Positions 7,912-13,633 of a stretch of 15,165 nucleotides of DNA are shown in pieces. The translations under genes were made by a program, and so were the position numbers. The stretch lies in the NCBI GenBank assembly GCA_934271245.1, contig CAKQQY010000038.1:1-15165 (forward strand), in the 5' to 3' direction. The stretch is from an uncultured Clostridia bacterium (GTDB lineage Bacteria > Bacillota > Clostridia > Christensenellales > Borkfalkiaceae). How positions within the stretch are numbered: the stretch's first letter is position 1; each line of letters begins with the position of its first letter. Below the pieces are notes generated by a model that saw only the letters and a list, made by a program, of their open reading frames with translations, made no database searches and was not told where the DNA came from.

Positions 7912-8118
7912 ATGGCAGCAAAGAAGAAAACCGAATACGGCAAAATCAAAGTAACGCTTGTTAAAAGCACTATCGCAACTTTACCTCAACACAAAAAAAT
8001 CGTGGCTGCGCTCGGACTTAAAAAGATTCGTTCCTTTAAGATTCACGAAGCAAATCCTTGTATTCTCGGAATGATCGATAAAGTAAAATATCTCGTTTCG
8101 GTAGAAGAAGTCAAATAA
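7912..8118 (+). CDS. rpmD: 50S ribosomal protein L30
   Basis: L30 is a small protein of the 50S subunit near 5S rRNA. The 68 residues begin with a short basic extension (MAAKKKTEYG) before the conserved strand KIKVTLVKSTIATLPQHKKI. ALGLKKIRSFKIHEANPCIL follows, and the end GMIDKVKYLVSVEEVK is typical. AAGGAGG at 7895-7901 overlaps the rpsE stop. It is usual in Gram-positive spc operons to find it between rpsE and rplO. Confidence 0.97.
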   Translation: MAAKKKTEYGKIKVTLVKSTIATLPQHKKIVAALGLKKIRSFKIHEANPCILGMIDKVKYLVSVEEVK

Positions 8119-8129
8119 GGAGTAATAAC

Positions 8130-8576
8130 ATGAGAATTGATACAATAAGTCCCGCAGAGGGAGCAAGAACGGCGAAGAGAAGACTCGGCAGAGGTATCGG
8201 ATCCGGTCTCGGCAAAACCAGTGGTAAAGGTCATAAAGGTCAATGGGCAAGAAGCGGCGGCGGCGTTCGTCCCGGATTCGAAGGCGGTCAGATGCCTTTA
8301 ATCAGACGCGTTCCGAAGCGCGGCTTCAATAACCATTTCAGAAAAGTTTACAGCATCGTAAACCTTTCGGTTCTTGAAAACTTCGAAGCGGGTTCGGTAG
8401 TAGATATCGAAACTCTCAACGAAAAGGGCCTTATCAAATTAGTAAAAGACAGTTTAGGTTTGAAAGTTTTAGGTAACGGCACGGTAAGCAAAGCGCTCAC
8501 CGTTAAGGCGAAATCTTTCTCCGCCGCGGCAAAAGAAGCCATCGAAAAAGCAGGCGGAACGGCTGAACAAATCTAA
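8130..8576 (+). CDS. rplO: 50S ribosomal protein L15
   Basis: L15 is a late-assembly 50S protein with a long basic extension threading through 23S rRNA. The 148 residues are normal. The glycine- and arginine-rich segment at about 18-60 is diagnostic: RLGRGIGSGLGKTSGKGHKG, then WARSGGGVRPGFEGGQMPLI and RRVPKRGFNN. In many family members the residue after HKGQ is lysine or asparagine; here it is tryptophan (W38). The C-terminal domain (LNEKGLIKLVKDSLGLKVLG and onward) is ordinary. AAGGAG at 8117-8122 sets the start. Confidence 0.98.
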   Translation: MRIDTISPAEGARTAKRRLGRGIGSGLGKTSGKGHKGQWARSGGGVRPGFEGGQMPLIRRVPKRGFNNHFRKVYSIVNLSVLENFEAGSVVDIETLNEKGLIKLVKDSLGLKVLGNGTVSKALTVKAKSFSAAAKEAIEKAGGTAEQI

Positions 8577-8581
8577 ACACC

Positions 8582-8606
8582 CCGTACCGTTTATACGGTA
8601 CTACGG
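8582..8606 (+). promoter_or_regulatory. Hairpin in the rplO-secY gap
   Basis: A perfect 7-base-pair stem (GTACCGT 8584-8590 with ACGGTAC 8595-8601) closes a TTAT loop. CCGTA at 8582-8586 can alternatively pair with TACGG at 8602-8606. There is no T-run after it, so it is not an intrinsic terminator. It ends only 17 bases before the secY start and 6 bases before the ribosome binding site, so it could affect secY translation, act as an RNA processing site, or weaken read-through. Function is inferred. Confidence 0.5.
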
Positions 8607-8622
8607 ATAAATGGAGGGCAAA

Positions 8623-9912
8623 ATGTGGCAGACAATAGTAAACGCGTTTAAGATTAAGGACGTCAGAAACAAAATTCTGATAACTATCGCTTTGCTTTTC
8701 GTGTACAGACTCGGATGTTATATTCCTGTTCCGGGCGTACACATTATTTCGTCGGAAACTCTCAATAACTTCACCTATTTGCAGATTATGAGCGGTATCT
8801 CCGGCGGAGCGTTGCAATACGGAACGTTCTTTGCAATGGGTATCGGACCTTATATTAACGCTTCGATTATTATTCAACTTTTAACTGTCGGTATTCCTTA
8901 TCTCGAAAATCTTTCGAAACAAGGCGAAGAAGGCAGAAAGAAAATCAACAATTATACCAGAATTTTAACCCTTATACTTGCTATCGCTCAATCGATAGGT
9001 ATCTTAGTTACTTTCTCTCGTCAGGATCAGGGCTATGTAGTGCCCGGTGAATTGTTCGGCGACGAAGGATTCGCTCGTTTCGCAAGTTACGCGTTTTTGG
9101 TCGTCGTGTACACCGCAGGCGCGGCTCTCACGATGTGGATTGGCGAAAGAATTACCGACTACGGCGTATCTAACGGCGTTTCGCTTCTGATCTTCGCAGG
9201 TATCATCGCTACGGCTGGTAATGCGATTATCGGTATGTTCACCAACTGGAACGACACTTCTTTATGGATCATCATCGGATTCGTTCTCGCGGCGATTCTT
9301 ATCTTCGCGGCAATCGTAACCGTCGACTCCGCAGAAAGAAAGGTCCCCGTTCAATACGCGAAACAGGTTAAGGGAAGAAAAATGTACGGTGGTCAGTCCA
9401 CTCACATTCCCATCAAAATCAGTTCGGCAGGCGTTATGCCGCTTATCTTCGCTTTCTCGATTTTAAGTTTCCCCAACTTGATTTTGGAACTTTTCGGAAA
9501 TAACGATAACTGGTACACTCAGAATATGGGAACAGGCTCGTGGGTTTACACGGTCGTTCTCTGCATTTTGATTCTGGTATTCTCTTATTTCTATAACAGC
9601 ATTCAGTTTAAGCCCGATGAAATCAGTAAGAGTATTCAACAAAACGGCGGTTTCATTCCCGGTCAGCGTCCGGGCAAACCGACTACCGACTACTTAAAGA
9701 GAGTTTCCGACAGAATCACTCTCTTCGGCGCGATTTATCTCGCGGTAGTCGCGTTGATACCTTCTTTGGTATTTAAGGCAATCGGCGGCGCTTCGCTTAT
9801 GAACGTGTTCAGCGCAACGGGGTTACTCATCGTAGTTTCCGTAGCGCTCGAATTCGACCAGGCGTTGCAATCGCAAATCATGATGAAGAATTATAAAGGT
9901 TTCTTGAAATAA
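8623..9912 (+). CDS. secY: Protein translocase channel subunit SecY
   Basis: SecY forms the membrane channel through which SecA or the ribosome passes secreted and membrane proteins. I choose the ATG at 8623 (MWQTIVNAFKIKDVRNKI, 429 residues). The ATG at 8611 overlaps the TGGAGGG ribosome binding site (8612-8618) that serves 8623. Ten hydrophobic segments are recognisable, starting with ILITIALLFVYRLGCYIPVP at about 18-37. The segment around YGTFFAMGIGPYINASIIIQ (66-85) includes the second transmembrane helix. The conserved cytosolic loop with SAERKVPVQYAKQVKGRKMY (236-255) and the PGKPTTDYLKRVSDRIT stretch (350-366) complete the family pattern. It is the usual join between the spc genes and adk-map in Gram-positive bacteria. 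Confidence 0.98.
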   Translation: MWQTIVNAFKIKDVRNKILITIALLFVYRLGCYIPVPGVHIISSETLNNFTYLQIMSGISGGALQYGTFFAMGIGPYINASIIIQLLTVGIPYLENLSKQGEEGRKKINNYTRILTLILAIAQSIGILVTFSRQDQGYVVPGELFGDEGFARFASYAFLVVVYTAGAALTMWIGERITDYGVSNGVSLLIFAGIIATAGNAIIGMFTNWNDTSLWIIIGFVLAAILIFAAIVTVDSAERKVPVQYAKQVKGRKMYGGQSTHIPIKISSAGVMPLIFAFSILSFPNLILELFGNNDNWYTQNMGTGSWVYTVVLCILILVFSYFYNSIQFKPDEISKSIQQNGGFIPGQRPGKPTTDYLKRVSDRITLFGAIYLAVVALIPSLVFKAIGGASLMNVFSATGLLIVVSVALEFDQALQSQIMMKNYKGFLK

Positions 9913-10535
9913 TGAAAATTATTTTGTTAGGAGCACCCGGAAGCGGGAAGGGAACGCAAGCGACGCACATCGCAGAAAAGTGTTCCGTCCCGCATATTTC
10001 CACGGGAGATATATTCAGGGAAAACATTAAAAACAAAACGCCGCTCGGTATTAAGGTTAAAGAAATAATCGATAACGGCAACTTCTGCCCGGACGATTTG
10101 ACTTGCGAACTCGTGAAAAACAGATTGAGCGAAAAAGACTGCGAAAACGGTTATCTGCTCGACGGTTTTCCGAGAAACCTTTATCAGGCGAAAGCGTTGG
10201 ACGAGTTTTCTTCTCCCGATATGGTTATCGAACTTAAAGTCGATTTACACCTTATCGAAAAGAGAGTTACCGGAAGAAGAAATTGTTCTAAATGCGGCGC
10301 GTCCTTTCATACCGATTTTATCGGGGAAAGTAAGACGTGTTCCAAATGCGGCGGAGAATTGTCGATAAGAAAAGACGATACTCCCGAAACGGTAAAAACC
10401 CGTTTGAAGGTTTATGCCGAACAAACCGAACCGCTCGTCGAATATTATTCCAAACAAAACAAATTGTTTGTGGTTGACGGAAACGGCGACATCGAAAGTG
10501 TGAAAAAGGATATTTTCAAGGCGTTGGATTTATGA
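9912..10535 (+). CDS. adk: Adenylate kinase, zinc-binding LID type
   Basis: Adk interconverts ATP plus AMP and two ADP in the cytoplasm. The 207 residues contain the P-loop GAPGSGKGT (7-15), the AMP-binding STGDIFR (30-36) and DGFPR (84-88). The LID domain has a four-cysteine zinc site (C125, C128, C143, C146) typical of Gram-positive enzymes, and the catalytic arginines lie in GRR (121-123) and RKDD (153-156). The LID lacks the usual two prolines, reading FIGES between the cysteine pairs. The start sits in the secY stop (TAATG) with only AAAGG about 12 bases upstream, so translation is probably coupled to secY. The length is slightly short for the 210-220 class. Confidence 0.98.
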   Translation: MKIILLGAPGSGKGTQATHIAEKCSVPHISTGDIFRENIKNKTPLGIKVKEIIDNGNFCPDDLTCELVKNRLSEKDCENGYLLDGFPRNLYQAKALDEFSSPDMVIELKVDLHLIEKRVTGRRNCSKCGASFHTDFIGESKTCSKCGGELSIRKDDTPETVKTRLKVYAEQTEPLVEYYSKQNKLFVVDGNGDIESVKKDIFKALDL

Positions 10536-11278
10536 TAACCGTAAAAACCGATGAACAGATAGAATTGATGAGAAAAGCCGGAAAATTAACCGGTGACGTA
10601 CTCAAACTCATAGGCAGCGAAATTAAGGAAGGTATGACTACCAAAGACCTTGACAAAATCGCCTACGAGTACATTAAATCTTTCGGAGGAGAACCTTCCT
10701 TTTTAGGATATTCGGGTTATCCCGCGTCGATATGCGCGTCGATAGACGAAATGGTCGTACACGGTATCCCTTCGGACGACATCGTTATAAGAAACGGTCA
10801 GATAGTCAGTATCGACGTAGGCGTAGTTCTTAACGGTTGGCAAGGCGACGCTGCCCGTACCTTTATGGTCGGCGACGTTTCCGAAGAAAAGAAAAAACTT
10901 GTTAAGGTTACGCAGGAATGCTTTTTCAAAGCGGTGGAAAATCTTAAAGACGGCACGCCGTTGGGCGACATAGGCTACGCGGTTCAGACGCACGCCGAAA
11001 GCAACGGGTTTTCCGTCGTGAGAGCGCTCGTTGGTCACGGAATAGGTCGCGAAATGCACGAAGACCCTTCCGTTCCGAACTACGGAAGAAAGGGTACGGG
11101 CATTCGCCTTAAAAAGGGTATGGTGATCGCCATAGAACCTATGATTAACGCAGGAGTTTATCAGGTCGACTTTATGTCGGACGGTTGGGGCGTTAAAACC
11201 AGAGACAGAAAACCTTCGGCGCATTACGAAAACACCGTAGCGATTACGGCGGACGGCGTAGAAATACTTACATTGTAA
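10532..11278 (+). CDS. map: Methionine aminopeptidase, type I
   Basis: Map removes the N-terminal methionine from new proteins, a job well placed next to translation genes. The 248 residues show the pita-bread fold with all five metal ligands: D95 (IDVGV), D106 (GDAARTF), H169 (GHGIGREMHE), E202 (AIEPM) and E233 (HYENTV). The substrate-side histidine is H77 (VVHGIP) and the second catalytic histidine is H176. There is no N-terminal SH3-binding or zinc-finger extension, so it is the short type Ia form. It overlaps the adk stop by four bases (ATGA) and has only a weak ribosome binding site, implying translational coupling. Confidence 0.98.
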   Translation: MITVKTDEQIELMRKAGKLTGDVLKLIGSEIKEGMTTKDLDKIAYEYIKSFGGEPSFLGYSGYPASICASIDEMVVHGIPSDDIVIRNGQIVSIDVGVVLNGWQGDAARTFMVGDVSEEKKKLVKVTQECFFKAVENLKDGTPLGDIGYAVQTHAESNGFSVVRALVGHGIGREMHEDPSVPNYGRKGTGIRLKKGMVIAIEPMINAGVYQVDFMSDGWGVKTRDRKPSAHYENTVAITADGVEILTL

Positions 11279-11279
11279 A

Positions 11280-11588
11280 ATGGGAAAAGAAATCTATACC
11301 GGTGACTTGGTATTAAGTTTATCCGGCAGAGATAAAGGGGAATACTTTCTCGTTACCGACAGAAAAGATAACAGAGTGTATCTCGTAAACGGTAAATCGA
11401 GAAAAGTAAACAACCCGAAAATTAAAAACGTTAAGCACGTGCAATCCGTTTTAAGCGGTGAACTGAAATCTCTCGCGGAGCGGATAAACGACGGGGTTTG
11501 CACGGGGAACGAAAGAGTTCGCCGAGAAATAAAAACCGCCGTTCAAATAAAAACAGGAGGAAATGTTTTGTGTCGAAAGACGACGTAA
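11280..11588 (+). CDS. KOW-domain RNA-binding protein (L14e-like)
   Basis: The 102-residue basic protein has one KOW-like motif at about residues 7-35 (GDLVLSLSGRDKGEYFLVTD), followed by a short strand (DNRVYLVNGKSRKV) and a helical, charged C-terminus. Genes of this kind are common between map and infA in Clostridia and other Gram-positives and resemble the archaeal and eukaryotic L14e/L27e group. As far as I know their function in bacteria is not settled. The start is one base after the map stop, with no clear ribosome binding site, suggesting coupling. Its last 19 bases overlap the infA start, and the tail (IKTGGNVLCRKTT) encodes the infA ribosome binding site, so that tail may be shaped by the overlap rather than by protein function. 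Confidence 0.85.
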   Translation: MGKEIYTGDLVLSLSGRDKGEYFLVTDRKDNRVYLVNGKSRKVNNPKIKNVKHVQSVLSGELKSLAERINDGVCTGNERVRREIKTAVQIKTGGNVLCRKTT

Positions 11589-11791
11589 TAGAAACCGAAG
11601 GCGTGATTGTCGAAGCGTTACCGAACGCGACGTTTACGGTAAAATTATCAAACGGACACATCATCACGGCGTATATTTCGGGAAAACTGCGTATGCACTA
11701 TATCAAGATTATTCCCGGCGACAGCGTTAAACTCGAAATGAGTCCGTACGATTTGACCAAAGGCAGAATAATCTGGCGTAGCAAAAACTGA
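11570..11791 (+). CDS. infA: Translation initiation factor IF-1
   Basis: IF-1 binds the 30S A site during initiation and has an OB-fold. I start it at GTG 11570, giving 73 residues read as MSKDDVIETEGVIVEALPNA. AGGAGG at 11555-11560 lies 9 bases upstream, and no ATG is available in this frame near the family start. The frame is open further upstream, but those residues (basic, lysine- and arginine-rich) overlap the KOW gene and match nothing in IF-1. The motifs LSNGHIITAYISGKLRMHYI, IIPGDSVKLEMSPYDLTKG and RIIWR are diagnostic. The gene begins inside the end of the preceding KOW gene (19-base overlap) and ends in TGA. Confidence 0.95.
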   Translation: MSKDDVIETEGVIVEALPNATFTVKLSNGHIITAYISGKLRMHYIKIIPGDSVKLEMSPYDLTKGRIIWRSKN

Positions 11792-11837
11792 TACGCCGCT
11801 CTATAAAACATTAAAACAATTCCAAAGGAGAATAAAA

Positions 11838-11954
11838 ATGAAAGTAAGACCTTCAGTAAAACCTATGTGCGATAAGTGCAAAGTTATTAAAAGAAACGGT
11901 AAAGTAATGGTTATCTGTTCCAAAGACAAGAGCCATAAACAAAGACAGGGCTAA
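11838..11954 (+). CDS. rpmJ: 50S ribosomal protein L36, zinc-binding form
   Basis: L36 is the smallest ribosomal protein and stabilises 23S rRNA near the base of the stalk. The 38 residues read MKVRPSVKPMCDKCKVIKRN, then GKVMVICSKDKSHKQRQG. The zinc ligands C11, C14, C27 and H33 are all present, so this is the zinc-dependent form. The spacing between C27 and H33 matches the 38-residue form such as that of E. coli, rather than the 37-residue form of many Gram-positives. AAAGGAG at 11824-11830 lies 7 bases before the ATG. The 46 bases from infA to the start show no promoter or hairpin. Confidence 0.97.
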   Translation: MKVRPSVKPMCDKCKVIKRNGKVMVICSKDKSHKQRQG

Positions 11955-12090
11955 TAACCCCTCTTTCCCGAAAGGGTAAAGAAGAAAATAAAAGCGTACC
12001 CGCAACGATAGTTCGCATTCCAGAACGAAAACGCGGCTCGCATTGACATATATACAATAATATAAACGAATACGGAGGTATTTAAGGAGA
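11955..12090 (+). promoter_or_regulatory. Structured leader ahead of rpsM
   Basis: This 136-base gap is the longest in the window. A hairpin at 11962-11982 pairs TCTTTCCC with GGGTAAAGA (one bulged T at 11977) around a GAAA tetraloop of the GNRA type. A second, weaker fold can form at 12000-12036: CCGC pairs with GCGG, enclosing GTTC (12011-12014) and GAAC (12023-12026). An AT-rich stretch (12049-12067) follows, then the rpsM ribosome binding site. No T-run follows either stem. A similar gap before rpsM in E. coli holds the S4-binding alpha-operon control site; a comparable role here is inference only. Confidence 0.45.
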
Positions 12091-12468
12091 ATGGCACGTA
12101 TAGCCGGCGTTGATTTGCCGAACAACAAAAGAGTCGAAATCGGTTTAACGTATATCTACGGAATCGGTCTCACGACTGCAAAGAAAATCATAAGCGAAAC
12201 GGGCGTTAATCCCGACACCAGAGTTAAGGACTTGTCTGAAAACGACGTCGCTAAACTCAGAGAATATATCGAACACAACATCCACGTCGAAGGCGACCTT
12301 CGCAGCGAAGTCAGCCTTTCGGTCAAGAGATTGATCGAAATCGGCTGCTACCGCGGAACTCGTCACAGAAAAGGATTACCCGTAAGAGGTCAGAGTTCCA
12401 AGAGAAACGCAAGAACCAGAAAAGGACCTCGTCGTACCGTCGCTAAGAAAAAGACGGCTACTAAATAA
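12091..12468 (+). CDS. rpsM: 30S ribosomal protein S13
   Basis: S13 sits at the top of the 30S head, forms bridges to the 50S subunit and touches P-site tRNA with its C-terminal tail. The 125 residues start MARIAGVDLPNNKRVEIGLT and carry YIYGIGLTTAKKII (helix-hairpin-helix region) and GCYRGTRHRKGLPVRG. The near-universal GQRTKTNARTRKGP stretch is altered to GQSSKRNARTRKGP (100-113). The extended basic tail (RRTVAKKKTATK) is normal. GGAGG at 12074-12078 is 12 bases from the ATG, and a second AAGGAG (12084-12089) abuts it too closely to be the main site. Confidence 0.98.
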   Translation: MARIAGVDLPNNKRVEIGLTYIYGIGLTTAKKIISETGVNPDTRVKDLSENDVAKLREYIEHNIHVEGDLRSEVSLSVKRLIEIGCYRGTRHRKGLPVRGQSSKRNARTRKGPRRTVAKKKTATK

Positions 12469-12482
12469 GGAGGTATCTTGAA

Positions 12483-12875
12483 ATGGCAGCAGTTAAAAAA
12501 GTAGTTAAAAAACGTAAGGACGTAAGAAAGGTCGACAAAGGACAAGTCCATATTCAGTCGTCTTTCAACAACACGTTAGTAACCATAACCGATTTACAGG
12601 GAAACACCGTTTCTTGGTCCAGCGCAGGTTCTTTGGGCTTTAAAGGATCGAGAAAAAGCACTCCGTTCGCGGCTCAGCAAGCGGCGGAAGCGGCAGGCAA
12701 AATCGCAAGAGAACAGGGTATGCGTCAAGTTGAAGTGTACGTTAAAGGACCCGGCGCAGGAAGAGAATCCGCTATCAGAGCGCTCGCTAACTGCGATATG
12801 GAAGTAACGCTTATTCAGGACGTTTCTCCCATTCCTCACAACGGTTGCAGACCGCCCAAAAAACGTAGAGTGTAA
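12483..12875 (+). CDS. rpsK: 30S ribosomal protein S11
   Basis: S11 lies on the 30S platform near the mRNA exit and the Shine-Dalgarno helix. The 130 residues contain GQVHIQSSFNNTLVTITDLQ, the GSRKSTPFAAQQAAEAAGKI segment and VYVKGPGAGRESAIRAL. The C-terminus PIPHNGCRPPKKRRV is the standard signature. AAGGAGG at 12467-12473 overlaps the rpsM stop region, with 9 bases to the ATG. The N-terminus is basic, as in other Gram-positive S11 proteins. Confidence 0.98.
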   Translation: MAAVKKVVKKRKDVRKVDKGQVHIQSSFNNTLVTITDLQGNTVSWSSAGSLGFKGSRKSTPFAAQQAAEAAGKIAREQGMRQVEVYVKGPGAGRESAIRALANCDMEVTLIQDVSPIPHNGCRPPKKRRV

Positions 12876-12895
12876 GAACAGGAGGAAATTAAAAA

Positions 12896-13519
12896 ATGGC
12901 TAAATATACAGATTCTAAATGTCGTTTATGCAGACGTGAAGGCGCGAAACTGTTTTTGAAAGGCGAAAGATGCTATAAAGGCGTTTGCGCTTTCGAAAAA
13001 AGACCCGTAGCCCCCGGTCAGCACGGTATGGGAAGAAAGAAAATATCCGAATACGGCTTGCAACTTCGTGAAAAACAGAAATGCAAGAGAATTTACGGCG
13101 TTCTCGAAGGTCAGTTCAGAAAATATTACGAGAAAGCCGACAGAATGAAAGGCATCACCGGTGAAAACATGCTTTCGCTTCTGGAAAGAAGACTCGATAA
13201 CGTTATTTACAGAATGGGTATCGGCGCTTCCAGGTCGCAGGCGCGTCAACTCGTAACGCACGCTCATTTCACCGTAAACGGCAAGAACGTAAACGTCGCT
13301 TCTTACTGCGTTAAAGCAGGCGACGTCATCGCCGTTAAAGATACGAAGAAAGACAACAAGTATTTCTCCGAAATCAAACAGATGAAAGTCGGTTCTATGC
13401 CCAAATGGTTAGAGTTTAATCCCGAAACGCTCGAAGGTAAAATTTTGGCGCTTCCGACGAGAGAAGATATCGACAGCACCATTAAGGAACACATGATCGT
13501 CGAGTTGTATTCTAAATAA
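12896..13519 (+). CDS. rpsD: 30S ribosomal protein S4, zinc-binding form
   Basis: S4 initiates 30S body assembly and shapes decoding accuracy together with S5. The 207 residues hold an N-terminal zinc site (C9, C12, C26, C31), the RPVAPGQHG loop (36-44), and the S4 RNA-binding domain at about 97-160 (LERRLDNVIYRMGIGASRSQ, then VTHAHFTVNGKNVNV). Many bacteria have a zinc-free S4 with these cysteines replaced; this one keeps all four. AGGAGG at 12880-12885 gives the start. Having rpsD in the alpha operon is typical of Clostridia, while Bacillus subtilis has it elsewhere. S4 is the known autoregulator of its own operon in both E. coli and Bacillus. Confidence 0.98.
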   Translation: MAKYTDSKCRLCRREGAKLFLKGERCYKGVCAFEKRPVAPGQHGMGRKKISEYGLQLREKQKCKRIYGVLEGQFRKYYEKADRMKGITGENMLSLLERRLDNVIYRMGIGASRSQARQLVTHAHFTVNGKNVNVASYCVKAGDVIAVKDTKKDNKYFSEIKQMKVGSMPKWLEFNPETLEGKILALPTREDIDSTIKEHMIVELYSK

Positions 13520-13633
13520 TAACTTTATAAAAATTTATCTGATGGGGTTTCTCGGGGGGAAAATCGAAACATCCACGATTCGAAACGAATTCCCGAAAAC
13601 CCTATATCAAAACTATTAGGAGGTAATTTTCTT
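13520..13633 (+). promoter_or_regulatory. Structured leader ahead of rpoA with a long hairpin
   Basis: This 114-base gap holds a long imperfect hairpin. GGGTTT (13545-13550) and TCGGG (13552-13556), separated by a bulged C, pair with CCCGA (13592-13596) and AAACCC (13597-13602): 11 pairs, extendable outwards by three (13542-13544 with 13603-13605, one of them G-U). Inside the loop, AATCG (13562-13566) pairs with CGATT (13576-13580). A rival pairing joins GGGAA (13557-13561) to TTCCC (13590-13594) and excludes the inner outer-stem pairs. TCGAAAC occurs twice (13564-13570 and 13580-13586). There is no T-run after the stem. AGGAGG at 13618-13623 serves rpoA. Regulation, perhaps by S4 or L17, is inferred. 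Confidence 0.55.

Noticed and set aside
11498..11569. N-terminal basic extension of IF-1
   Set aside because: The extension lies in the overlapping KOW gene and contains the infA ribosome binding site; IF-1 is normally about 72 residues and needs no such tail.
11962..11982. Hairpin after rpmJ as a terminator
   Set aside because: The stem is followed by purine-rich sequence (AGAAAATAAAAG) rather than a T-run, so intrinsic termination is unlikely.
12043..12066. Perfect TTGACA box with AT-rich sequence after it, before rpsM
   Set aside because: The best -10-like hexamer (TATAAA at 12061) is only 12 bases away, and at 16-18 bases the sequence does not resemble TATAAT. A working sigma-70-type promoter is not supported.
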